Origin: Antilocapra americana
Lineage: Eukaryota > Chordata > Mammalia > Artiodactyla > Antilocapridae
DNA: 64,000 bases
Direction of reading: 5' to 3'
Assembly (NCBI GenBank): GCA_007570785.1
Contig: ML660204.1
Coordinates: forward strand, 1,054,001 to 1,118,000
Program-made: the position numbers and the translations under genes
Shown: piece by piece, positions 36,301 through 48,700 of the stretch
Position numbering within the stretch: position 1 is the stretch's first letter
Layout: each line of letters begins with the position of its first letter
Notes under the pieces: model-generated
What the model was told of the DNA's origin: nothing
Databases searched by the model: none
What the model saw: only the letters and a program-made list of their open reading frames with translations

Positions 36301-38324
36301 TTTGCCTATGATGGTGTGCAGGAGCAGCTGGTGGCCCTGGCCCTTGCAGAGAAAGTTATAGCATCAGCATTGTGATGGGCACTGTGCAGGGGGAGCCCAT
36401 AACACAGGCACTGGGGTGGGCAGGGCACGCCAAGCAAGGGCAGGGTCTGCCGCCCGGAACTTGTAGAACCCCAGCCCCAGCTGGGGCTCCACTCCCTCCA
36501 TCAGGGCAGCTCCAAGGCTGCTGGGGATGGGAGCAGTAGTGAAGGTCATGGGGCTGGATCCCAGCCTCAGACAGGCAGAGATTCAGTCCCACACCAAGGA
36601 CTGCCACCCCAGCCTTCTCCTGGATGTGCTCTGTGGCCCTGGGAGAGCAAAATCTTTCTGAACCCCCATTGTTGCCATATTGTCAAGTGCATATCCTTTA
36701 CCTCCAGGGAGCAGAGGAAACCCAAAGGAGGCACCCGATGAATCAAAAAGAGCTTTGTAAGGTGTGCTCCCTGGAGGTAATAGGGACAAAAGAGGCAGTG
36801 ATCAGCCCTGTTCCACGGCTCTGGGTGGGCTTCCTTCCCAGGACACGTTCATTTGCTGTGTGGCCTCAGGCAAATCAGTTTGTCTCTCTGAACCTGTTTC
36901 CTCATCTGTGAAATATGGTGACTGAGCCCCCTGCCTCATCTCTCCATTGTCACAATGGCCCTTGGGGTGGCAGAGGACAGTGGTGCTGAGGTTGTCCTCT
37001 GAACCTTTGTCCTTTGTCCTTGGTTTCATAGAGGGGGAAATGAGGCCTGGGCTGGGAGTCGGGGTCCTGGGTTCTAGTCCCAGCTTCTCCTGTCCCTGCT
37101 GAGCAGCCTGCTCATTTTGGCCTTGGTTTCCCCAGCTGGATCCTGGCCCTGGATCTCGGTGCTGGCTGGACCTCATTTCCTTACCCCTCCACTATGGCGG
37201 TGACTCATTCCTCATCATCACGCTGTGTGGCCGAGGCTCAGCCTGGGTGGGGGCCAGCACGGCTGAGAGAACGCGGAGGAAACCACAGGCCTGGCCCAGA
37301 TAGCAGGTGGCGGGCAGACAGGCAGGCAAGGGATCCACAGCCTTAGGGTCCCTGACCAAAATACACCTCCCACCAAGAACCTAAGTCAGGCCCCCTCAGG
37401 TACCCCCCCAAGCCTGAGTGCAAGCCCAGCAGGCTCAGAGCCCAGAGCCCCCCATCCTGTCCCACGTGGCACCTGTAGCTGGGGAACTCTGCACCCATCT
37501 GCTGGAACAGGGCAGGGTGGGGTGAGGACCTGACCTTGCCCTTCTGGCCAGCGTTCATGGAAGCAGGGGCTGGAAGGCTGAGCGGGCAAGGTGTCCATCC
37601 AAGATTTCGCAGAGGCAGATAGTGCAGCAGTTCAGAGCGGGGGCTCTGGTCCCAGACTGTCTGGGTACAAACCCTGGCTCGCTGTGTGATCCTGAGCAAG
37701 TGGCATCGCCTCTCTGAGGCTTGGCTGCTCCGTCAAGAGAAATGAACATAACACAGCTGCCCACCATGCGGGGTCGCTGGGACAAGGGTCACGTGAACAC
37801 ACAGAGCTGGGTCTGGGCCATGCCCCCCTGGAGCTCAGTTCATGGGAGCTGCTGTTATTGCCACTCCTGCTGAAGCCCCGATTAGGCCTCAATTGACTCA
37901 ATTGTGTCCTCACAGCCAGAAAGGCTGTACCCTATTAGCATTAAGCTCTCTTGCTATCTAGGCTGCTCCCTCCAGCAGAGGCCTGGGGTGAGGAGGGCTG
38001 AGGCCCATGGGTGAGACTGGAGGACAGCCTTAGGCCTCCCAGGGGACCCCCATCGCTGCAGGCCTGAACTCCTGGCTCCACTTGGAGACTCTGCTGTCTG
38101 CCTACACCTTGTTCTGGTGAGAAGCAGGGAGGACTTGTGGGCAGAGCTTTGCTGTGGGAGGTGGAATAGTCCATTTCAAGCCCCAGCTTCTGACTTGTTG
38201 AAAAGCCTTCAAGTTCCTTCTTCTCTCTAAGCCTCAGTATCCCCTTCTGTATAATATGAATAATATATACCTCATAACCTCATAAATGAGTTAACAGACC
38301 TAGAAACGCTTAAATAGAGCCAGA

Positions 38325-38662
38325 CACTCAGTGCTGTGCTGTGCTCAGTCGCGTCCGACTCCTTGTGACCCCACGGACTGTAGCCTACAAGGCTCCTCTG
38401 TCCATGGGGATTCTACAGGCAAGAATATTGGAGTGGGTTGCCATGCCCTCCTCCAGAGGATCTTCCTGACCCAGGGATCGAACCCAGGTCTCCCTCATTA
38501 CACGCCGATTCTTTGCTGTCTGAGTCACCAGGGAAGCCCAAGAATACTGCAATGGGTAGCCTATCCCTTCTCCAGGGGATCTTCCCGACCCAGGAATCGA
38601 ACCGGGGTCTCCTGCACTGCAAGTGGATTCTTTACCAGCTTAGCTACCTGGGAAGCCCAGAC
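38325..38662 (-). mobile_element. Tandem BovA-type SINEs downstream of MYLK2
   Basis: Reverse copy beginning gctcagtcgcgtccgactcc, then a second partial unit from about 38535 that repeats the ccttctccaggggatcttcc part. Both end in gggaagccc. Confidence 0.88.
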
Positions 38663-38919
38663 ACACAGTAGTCTCCCATAAATGTTGGCTGGTGCTGTGA
38701 CCTCTCACAGATGAGCATACTAGGTACAAAGCGGGCAGCCACTTGCCCAGATCAAGCACTGGGTGGTCTGGCTCCTGAGGCTGCATCAGTAACCACCACT
38801 CCATACTCGGAGTGCTACTAAAGTGACTGGCCCATGGCAGTGCTCCATGAACAGTGGCCAGCTGTGACCTCATCCAGGTACACACACATAGAGGGAAGGG
38901 GCCACTTCCAACCTGTACA

Positions 38920-38925
38920 TTTATT
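38920..38925 (-). terminator. MYLK2: Polyadenylation signal (AATAAA) of MYLK2
   Basis: TTTATT on + is AATAAA on -, about 850 bases beyond the MYLK2 stop codon at 39778-39780. It is the first canonical signal I noticed downstream of the gene, so the 3' UTR would be about 0.85-0.9 kb. Confidence 0.5.
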
Positions 38926-39777
38926 TACATGGCACAAGCTGAGAGCAGGTTGGGGGCTGCCCGACAGCCTTCCCACTCCTCTAGGCCTGCTGACACCATC
39001 CTCTGAGGCCGTGGGTGACCCCTGGAATGGGGGCCGGAGTGGCTGGGTTAGGCTGGCTTGGCCTTCAGGCAAGCTCGGGGGTGGTCTCCCCTGTCCCCCA
39101 GGCCTCTCCCCTCCCCCTCCACCCGGGCTTGGGCTGGGCGTCCTCTCTCACACAGAGTTCCTGTTTGTTGGTGGTCGCAAGGAAGGTGGGCGGGGGCCGG
39201 GCCCTGCACCAGATGGTGTGTGCTAAGCCTTATCTGTTGGGAGTGGGGAATGGGCGGGTGGGGACACGGAGGCCCTCCTTCACAAAGCCTGCTCTGTCTC
39301 CCCTGGCAGCTGCGCCTTAGAAACCAGCCGTCTGCTGCCCTGCCCCACCGAGGCCTCCCACCCACAACTGCAGAAGTCCCACATGCCAAGACCCCCAGCC
39401 CTCCCACTCTAGCGAGGAGCAAGCCCAGGCCAGGGGGTGCCCCAGGTGAAGCCTAGCAGGGGTCACCAGAGCAGCAGTTCCAAGAAGGGGAGCCAGGCAG
39501 GAACAATAGGGCCTGTGGCGTCCGGGCTGTGCTGAGGGCCAGAGCCCTGTCTGGGGAGGCGCTAGCAGGATGGAGTCAGGCCATATCTGAGGTGGCTCAC
39601 GTCGGGGAAGCAGTCACTGCGCGGGGGTGTGGGAGCCCCGAGCCTCCCAGCCTGGCGCAGCCTCGTCCTGGCCAGCCTGCCCCGGCGACCTGGCCCATCT
39701 GCTCCGGCCTCCTGGGCTGTGTGGCCTCAGCCCTGGCCACTGCGCGGCTGCGTCCGGGCCTCAGCTGCTCCCGGGGC

Positions 39778-42700
39778 TCAGACCCCCAGAGCCATGAGTG
39801 CCCCCGAGCTGCTGATCTTCTTGAAGCGGTTGGCAGCGCTGACAGCAATGAAGTTTTTCTGAGGGGTGAGGGAAAGGGGTCTCGGTCAGCAGCGGGGCAG
39901 GGGGAAAGCTGTAGGACAGGCTGTGTGTCTCCCAAGGTCCCCCTCATCCCAGGAGGGCCCCTGGCCAGGGGGGCTGCAGTGCTCAAAATGGCCACAGGAG
40001 GCGCCGTGACGCCGCAGCCTCCAGGATGCCCTGTCTCACTCAGCAGACCGGTCAGCAAACCTGGGTACCGCTCCCCTCATGGAGGTCTGTGTTTGCATGC
40101 TAAGTCGCTCAGTCGTGTCCATGTGTGACTCCATGGGCTGTAGCCTGCCAGGCTCCTCTGTCCGTGGAATTCTCCAAGCAAGAATACTGGAGTGGGTTTC
40201 CGTGCCCTCCTCCAGGGGATCTTCCCGACCCAGGGATAGAACCCGCATCTCTTATATCTCCTGCATTGGCAGGCAGGTTATTTCCCACTAGCACTACCCA
40301 CCTGGGAAGTAGTCCACTGGTTCCTATTTCATTCCAAGAAAAAGCCTCTCACCGTGGCTGAGTCTCTCCACGCCCTGCCTGCCCATTCTCTCAGACACTC
40401 TACTACCCCTTGCTTATTCCACTCAAAGGAACTGGCCTCCTACCTGTTCCTCACACTCCACAAGCATGCTTCTGCCTCAGGGCCTTTGCTCCAGCTGTTC
40501 CCACTGCCTGGGACACTCCCCTCTCCATACCAGCCTGACTCAGCCCTCATCTCCTTCAGGTTTTTGTTTATAGGCACCTTCTCAGTGTGCTCTCCCTGGC
40601 CACCCTATTTAGAAGCACAGCCTCTCTCCAGCACTCCTGACCATTCTTATGTTTTTCTAGTAAGTGTAAGTGTTAGTCGCTCAGTCGTGTCTGTTTGTGA
40701 CCCCAAGGACTGTAGCCCACTTGGTTCCTCTGTCCATGGAATTCTCCAGGCAAGAATACTGGAGTGGGTTGCCATTCCCTCCTTCAGGGGATCTTTCTGA
40801 CCCAGGGATCAACCTGGGTCTTCTGCATTTCAGGCAGATTCTTTGTCTGAGCCAAAAGAGCCCTTTCTTAATTCCTTTTAATAACTCCCCACCCTCTAAC
40901 AAAAGTAAGTTCACGAAGCCTGAAATCCTACTCTCTGTCCATTGCTGTGTCCCCAGTGCCCGGAGATGGTCAAGAAATATTTGTGAAATGAAGAGAAGAA
41001 GCCTGAGATGGGGTCAGAGACCTTTTCCTGAGCCCAAGCCATAAAAGGATGCCCCTCCCCAGGGTGGACGGGGTGGGTGGAGGGCCACTACCCAGGGCAG
41101 GAGCCAGCCCAGGACAAAGAAAAGCCAATTCTGTTTTCCAGACAGAACCAGCCAAGACGGGGCTAGTGGGGCCAGGGCCCTTCCCACCCCGTATCCCTCC
41201 CTCCTCCCTGCCTCAGTCCAACAGTACCTTCCAGCGCCTCTTCATGAGGTATTTCTTTAGCAAGATCTGGGACTTGAGGCGGCGGTTACAGCGCTTGGCC
41301 TTCTCTGCCAGGTTGTTGAGCCAGGGGTGGGCGAGGCACTGGGCAGCGTTCATCCGGGCCCTGTGAAGAGGGGGTGGTGTGGTGAGAGTAGGCAGTAGGC
41401 CTGGCAGGCACCACCCCCACTGGTCTCCCCTCCCAGTTCCTACCCGGCACACACACGCACTGGACTTTGCACGCACGGGGTTCATGTCCTGGGGGTAAGC
41501 CTCACCGCTGGTCCTTGACGATGAGGTTGGAGACAAAGTCTTTGGCCTCGTCTGACACGGCCTCAAAGGTTTCCTCGTCAAAGTACCAGTTGCTTGATAG
41601 AACATTGTTCAGGGTCTCTGTGTCATCGTCTCCCAGGAAGGGGGAGAGACCACTCAGCCTGGAGGGAGGTGATGGCAGGAGGCAGGGAGGTAAGATTGGG
41701 TCGGGGGTGCAACAGATCCTGAGAAGCAGCACTGTGCGCTGGAAAGACACCCAGCCTCTCAAGTGGGACAGACCTGGGTCTGAATCTGGCTGTGTGACCT
41801 TGGGCAAGTCACTTCCCCTTTCTGAGCCTCACTCTCCTCATCTCTAAAATGGCCATAATCATCCAAGCCTCCCAGGGTTACCGTGAAGAGGAATGATAAG
41901 TGCACCCCCAACGCCAAGAAACCCCCGACTGTGTGGGGAGGTGGAAGCAATCTTGGCCTCAGCTGCTGCCCATGTGCCCCAACCCCATCAATACTCACAG
42001 CATATAGGTGATGACCCCCAGGCTCCACATGTCTGTCTTATCGGAGATTTGGTCGTAATTCACCACCTCAGGGGATAGGAACTCTGGGGTCCCAAAATTC
42101 ACCTTCAGCTTCTCGTTGGGGTTATACCTGGAGGTCAGGCCAAGAGCTCAGAGCACAACTCCCAGCCCGTTCCCAGACACATTCCCACCTTCCCCTGGCC
42201 CCACCTTCACCGCCCACCCAAGGTGGTACCTCCGTGCCAGGCCGAAGTCAATGATCTTCACCAAATGGCCTGTGGTGTTGACACACAGGATGTTCTCTGG
42301 CTGAGGAGAAGGGGGTGGCCTGGATTGACCTCTGACCTGGCTCACCCTCCCTCCCCATCCCAGTCCATCCAAGTCCCAGGCTCCCTGGACCAGAGGCCCA
42401 GGCTGCCAGAGTGGACAGCCCCCCATCAGAGACCCTCGGATCTGCCTATTCCAGACACAGAGGTGGATACGGAGGCCCAAGAGGGGCTCTTCTCCAGGCC
42501 TCCCTGCTCCTCACCCTCAGTGTCTAACAAAGCGCCCAGTAGGTGCTCAGCCAAGACTCCTGGAATCCAGCACCCCAAGCACGGGTGAGCATGTGAGGTC
42601 ACTGAAGGGCTAACCCCTCCTGTGCTGGGCCTCCATCTCCTCCTCATGTAACACAAAGACACAGGACTCATCTGAGGTTGTGGAGCAGAAGCGCTGTAAG

Positions 42701-45700
42701 TTGTTAACGATGGCTAAAAGGCAGCTTTTGCACAAGAACCCTGATTTTCAGCACCACCTGGAATACTGGAAGCCTTGGCCATATGGCCACACACGGCTTG
42801 GAGGGACTTGGTCCTGACCGCTGAGATGGGCGGGAGTCCTCCAGTTCCCCCAGGGCCTCCACCTCCTGACCCAGCTGGGTTCTGAAGAACAGGGTTCTGT
42901 TCTTCATCTGGGCTTTGTGGTATCTGATCTGAGGCCCCAAACAGGAGGCTTTCTGAAGGTCCTTTCACACGGTTGCACTCAGAGCAAGATGCTAGCGACT
43001 TCAACAGCTCAACAGTGTTCCACTGAAACAGGGGAAGGATGGAAAAGACCCAAGGAGGGCTTCCCTGGTGGTCCAGTGGTCCTTGAAATGCAAGGGACAC
43101 TGGTTCGACCTCTAGTCCTCGAAGATCCCACACGCCTCGGAGAAACTGAGCCCATGTGTCTCAACAAATGAGCCCATGTTCTGGAGCCCATGAGCCGCAA
43201 CTACCAAAACCCATGCATCCAGAGCCTGTGTTTCACAACAAGAGAAGCCACCACAATGGGAAGCCCTCACACCATAACTAGATAGTGACCCCTGATCACT
43301 ACAACTAGAGAAAGCCCAAATGCAGCAATGAAGCCCCAGAACAGCCAAAAGCAAATTTTTAAAAAAAGAAAAAATATTATTAAAAAAAAAAAAAGGCTCC
43401 AAGGACACAGTTGGCAGGAGAAACCAGACAGATCTAGATCTCCTTTTGGAAGATGAGGACAGGGGACTTCCTGAAAAGCCCTGCAGCTGGGACCCTGGGA
43501 AGGGGCTTCAGGCTGCGGTTCGCCCAGCTCACTCGACCATGAAACCTTTTATTGATGAAAAACTTATTGCTATCCTGAAAAAAATCACATTTAGGACACA
43601 GAGATTTAAGTTGAACTTCTTCCCAGGACACTGCATTTTAATCAGGGACCCTGCTCTACCCCAAGGAGAATGGCTTTTACCGGAGAAGGGCAGCCTCCAA
43701 CGCCATCATGCAGGCTTGAGTTCTGCCCAGAAACTCAGGAGACACCTGCATTCCTTCCATTCCCTCTGCCCTCCCACATCCAAACCATCAGAAATCCGGC
43801 TGACTCTATTTTCGTCATCTGACCACTTCCCATTCCTCCCCACTGCTATGGGTTCTAGCCCCATCATCTCTCCTGGCTTATTATGACCACCTCCTAAATT
43901 CCCTGCTGTCAGAATGGCCCCATGGAAACCCATTCCCTTACCCTCCTCACTCCCTCACTTGTCAGTGGGAACAGTAACAGCACACCTGACCCAAAGGGCT
44001 GTCACACACTCTAAACACGCCCTGAGTGGCTCTGACCCCTAGTAAGCACGAGGAGGGGTTAGCCCACAATAGTACCAGTAGCATCTCCTGCATCGGACTT
44101 TGAATGCTCCGGCCTTTACCTTCTTCAGTTCCACCTTGAATGTCTCCCCATTACACTCATGCACTTTTTCATAACGCTTTTAGTGGTTTAAACTGATCTA
44201 AGGGACTTCCCTGGCAGTCCTGTGGTTAAGACTCGGTGCTTCCACTGCAGGGGACATGGGTTTGACCCCTGGTGGGGGATCCAAGATCCTGCAGGTTGAG
44301 TGACACAGTCAAAAATAAAAATTAAAAAAAAATTTAACAAAAAATGATCTATTCATTGAGTTACTACGTCTGATTCCACCACTGACCCCATAGGCTCCAG
44401 GGGATAGGGTCATGTCCTTGTCATCCAGAGGGTAACAACAATGCCCAGCACTGTGCACAGTGCACAGAGGCACAGAAGCAGGTGCTCAGTATGTATTTAC
44501 CAATGAATAAATAAAAGTACTGTCCACTTTGCTGATGGGTGTTCACCCACCTCAATGTTCAGCTCTCATCTTCTCCACTAGCCTTTCCATTGATTCCATG
44601 AACATTAACGCCTGCCATAAGGATGGGGCTACCTGGCACTCATGGGGCTTCTGCCCACTCCACACCACGGCCACTGCCAACTGATCAGACTTGGAGGGAT
44701 TCATAAAATCTTACGGAAAACCCCAAATGAACTTTTTTGCCCTCCTGCTATGTGCAAGGTATTGAGCAAGAAGAGCATAAGTGCTCTCTCAGCACACATT
44801 TTTGTTAGTACCTGCCACGTGTACACCGCTGCCCTGACACTGTACTTTGTTCTTGTTTTAGTCGCTAAGTCATGTCCCGGTCTTTTGCGACCCCATGGCC
44901 TGTAATCTGCCCAGCTCCTCTGACAATGGGATGCTCCAGGCAAGAATACTGGAGTGGGTTGCCATTCCCTTCTCCAGGGTCTCTTCCCAACCCAGGGATC
45001 GAACCCAAGTCTCTTGCTTGGCAGGCAGATCCTTTACCGCTGAGCCACCAGGGAAGCCCAACACTACACTTACTGATGTGTCTTCCTGAGTCCCCTTCTA
45101 GAACGTAAGCTCCATGAGGACAGGCATTTTTATCTATTTTGTTCACCACTGGGTCTCTACCTGGAATACTGCCTGGCATCTAGTGGGCCCTCAACACAAG
45201 TTTGTGGGATAAGTGACGGAACATCAGCAGTGCCTATCAGGGGCCTACACAGAGGCAGGAGCTCCTGCCACACTGATCAGCTAGTGTTAGATGTGGGGCT
45301 CACAGGACTGCAAGACTCTTTCAACAACCTCTGCAACAACTCCAGACTAGGAGAGGGCTGAGACCAAGTCTTTCTTGCTCTCTGATGTGTCCCCTGCTTT
45401 GACTCTTACAGCTGGAAGGACTGGATGGAGAAGGAGAAGGAGTCACAGGGATGGAGGGATGGTTGGCTGCGGCAGTGATCTCAGGTGGTCTGAGGCCACC
45501 CCGACCCCTCCCAGGAGGCTGCCCACCTAGTACCTTGAGGTCCAGATGCAGAACTCTCATCTTGTGCATGAAGAGGATACCATCGCAGATCTGCCTGACA
45601 AACACCATGGTGTCCACCTCAGTCAGCTGGTAGTCCTCGTCCACAATCCTCTCGAAGAGCTCGCCGCCCTCGATGCTGTGTGCACAGACCCCTCTACAGG

Positions 45701-48700
45701 CTTGCCTCTGGATCTGCTGCCCGCCGCCCCTCTCACCCCAGGTCCCCACCCCGCCGCCGACACTCACTACTCCATGAAAAGGACGATGTCGTGCGGGGTC
45801 TCGATGGCTGCATAGAGCTGGATCAGGTTGCGGTGGTTCAGCTGGTTCATAACCTCAATCTCCAGCAACACCATTTCCTGGGGAGCAGGAGCATCAGGGG
45901 TACCATCTGAGCATCATGACTCCCTGCCCTCCATCCTCTTCAGGGTGCGCCCCGCCTGGATCGCTGCCCTCTCCCTCTTCGATGGTCTCCTTGCCTCCCA
46001 TCTCTCTCTCCCAACCCTCCAGCCTGTGTCCTCACCACACAGTCATTTCTGCTGGGACATCTTTCCGTTGCTTTGCTGGTTCTTCTCCTCCCACTGGCTG
46101 AATCCTGGGCCCCATCGTTCCCACTCAGCCCTCCCTGCTCTACACTCTCTCCCAGGGCATTCTCAAGTCCCATGACTAGAAATTCCATCCAGATGTGACT
46201 GATTCCCAAATACATATCTCCACCCCCAAGCGCTCCTTTGAACTCCAGACGCCAGTCCCTCCACCCGGATGCCTAATAGGCATCCAAAATCTCTCATGTC
46301 CAAAATTAAACCCTTGATACCTGCCCTTTCCTCACGGTTGAGTTGCCCCCAGCAGGTCCATCAGCAAAAGGCTATCATTTTTAACCCCAGTGTGCAGGAC
46401 AGAAAATTAGGAGCTTTCCAGTGTTTCTCTCTTATTCTTGCTTCATCACGCCCACTCATCCAACCCATCAGTAAATCCTTTGACTCCACCTCCAAAGTAG
46501 ATTATAAATCCAATCATTTCTCAGCTCCCCCATCACTGCCTTTCTAGTTTCGGGAGCCATTATTTGTCACTTTCAGAAAGTCTTCCAGCCAGTGGTCACA
46601 TCCTTAGCTTGAAATCAACCACGGTAGGAATATTTACACCAAGGAAATTGGCAAATGCTACAGATCAGATCTCTCCCTAGACCTGTTCCCCCAGAGCACT
46701 GGATCACTGCCTGGACTGTTCCATTTTCCATTATTCCATTCCTTGGGATATCTCACCTTCCATGTCACTTCCTCAAAAAAGCCTAACGTCACCTGATCCT
46801 ATCTGAGCGGCTCCACACACCCTGCTCCTTCCTGGCTTTACTTGTCTTCTTAACCCTGTCTCGGCTCCGGACACCACACTTCCTATGTTTTGGTTTCCTT
46901 TTAGTTGTCTGTTCCACCTCTCTAGCATGTTAGAACTTGTTCGATGCCATTTCCCTAGCACCTGGCACAGTGCACAGCACAGAAAACGTACCCAGTAATT
47001 AATCCATCAATAGCTGGCTCCAATTAATTTACACATCACTTTTGAGCATCTCTGCTAAGCCAGGTCCATGATAGAGGCCTGGGACCCAAGCCCCGTTAAG
47101 TGGAAGCAACAGAGAAAGAGTCACATAGGAAATCTTTCCGATTTCCCAGCACTCTTCCGGAGCTGCTTCTCCTGCTGCTTCTGGGCTCCAGGCCTCTGCA
47201 CCTCTGTCTCTGCTCCCCTGGCCTTAACCTCGGCCCAAGGGTTCCCACCTACCATTTCTGATCCTCAGGCCTTTCTATCCACAGGCCCCTCTGTCTGAAA
47301 ATCTCTGCCCTGCCTTTCCCACTGGAAAACAGCTCCTCCTCCTCAAAGCCTTCATTCAGGAGACTCTTGGCTGACTTGCGGGCGAGTCAGGAGACTCCAC
47401 TGTGACAGCCCCTCTCCTCACCCTCCTGCCCTAACTTTCCCGAGTTATATAGCTCTCATCATGTCAGGCTGCTAGGTAGCCATCACCTCCTCACACACCC
47501 GACTCCCTCACTCCACGTGAGTCTATGCCTCATTCATTCATTCACTCCTTGAACAAACACTGCTCTGACCCAGGCCCAGGCTGATGTTGAGGCCTCTTTC
47601 CCTTGCTGTTCTCAGGGGGCAGGGACCACCTGGGTTCCCTCGGGGACCTCCAGTGCACAGCGTAGCATCTGGCCCAGAGCCTGTGCTCATCAGCACTTAT
47701 TGACCTGAACCAGAGGGCTTGAAGGGGAAGTCCCCAAGATAAACTCACTAACTGTGGGGTCAACTTGATGGTCAGGGGCATCAGGCCCCTGTGGCAGGAC
47801 TGTCCACCTGTCTATCTATTGATCTGTGTGATGTCTTTGGAGCATCAAGCTTCGTACCCCTGGCCCCTGGTGCAGACGTGTGGGTGGAGGGAGGTGAGAG
47901 CACTCGTTCCAAGCATCCGCTCCCCCTCTCGACAGCCAGACCACATTACCTTGTCTTTGGGTGTCTGTTTCTTGATGACCTTGGCTGCCAGCTTGAGGCC
48001 TGTGGCCTTCTCTGTGCAGGTACAGACCGCTCCAAACTTGCCGCTGGAGAGAGAAAAGGCTGAGAGTAAGGGAGTTCCAAAGGCCAGGTGGGAGGGAGGC
48101 CTGTGCTCTGTTTCCTGTGACGTTGGGGAATCCCAGCCAGCTCCAGTACCCTCCCAAAATGTGAGCTCTACTGCAGAGACCACGGCTGAACTGCACAAAC
48201 CACAGGCTCAGGAAGGGTAGGCTCATCAAAGACAGCCCCTGATGGGCACTTCACAGGCAGGCAAGGGCACCAGGCCCTGGGTGAGGGACCTTCAGGACTT
48301 CTAACCAAACAGAGGATCACCTTGAAGGGGTCACTGTGGTACCCCAAACTGAGACAGACAGGACAGTATTACATGCTTCCTATGGGAAACACCTAATGAC
48401 CAATGGTGTGTTTGTGTGAGTGACTGACACACCAGCCATATGACAGCCTGCACACAGACAAGTGTGACCGCATGGACACAATCGTGACCGTGCGGCTCAC
48501 GTCTGACTGGAGTGTCTGGGCCTCCCATGGGGCAGATGTAGAGCCCAGGGATTCCACGCTCTCCCACACGGGGGCCAGGGGCTCGGGGCCCCAGCTCTCA
48601 CCCGCCTAGTGCCTCCTTGGAGTTCAGGCTGAATTGACTGTTGATGTTCCCGGGCCTCAGCTCCACAATGCGGTGGGGGAAGGGGGCTGGGGGCGGCGGG

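Larger units (their letters stand above)
29966..38919. other. Gene-free interval between the FOXS1 and MYLK2 3' ends
   Basis: The two genes converge, and this 9-kb interval shows no coding exon on either strand. It holds MIR-like pieces (about 30360-30480, 32380-32450, 33240-33400, 33560-33670, 34920-35010, 35690-35880, 36850-36920 and 37630-37740), L2-like pieces (about 34130-34300, 34500-34860 and 35080-35560), a G15 run at 31379-31393 and a SINE at 38325. Open frames such as 31081-31413 are GC-rich chance frames. Confidence 0.5.
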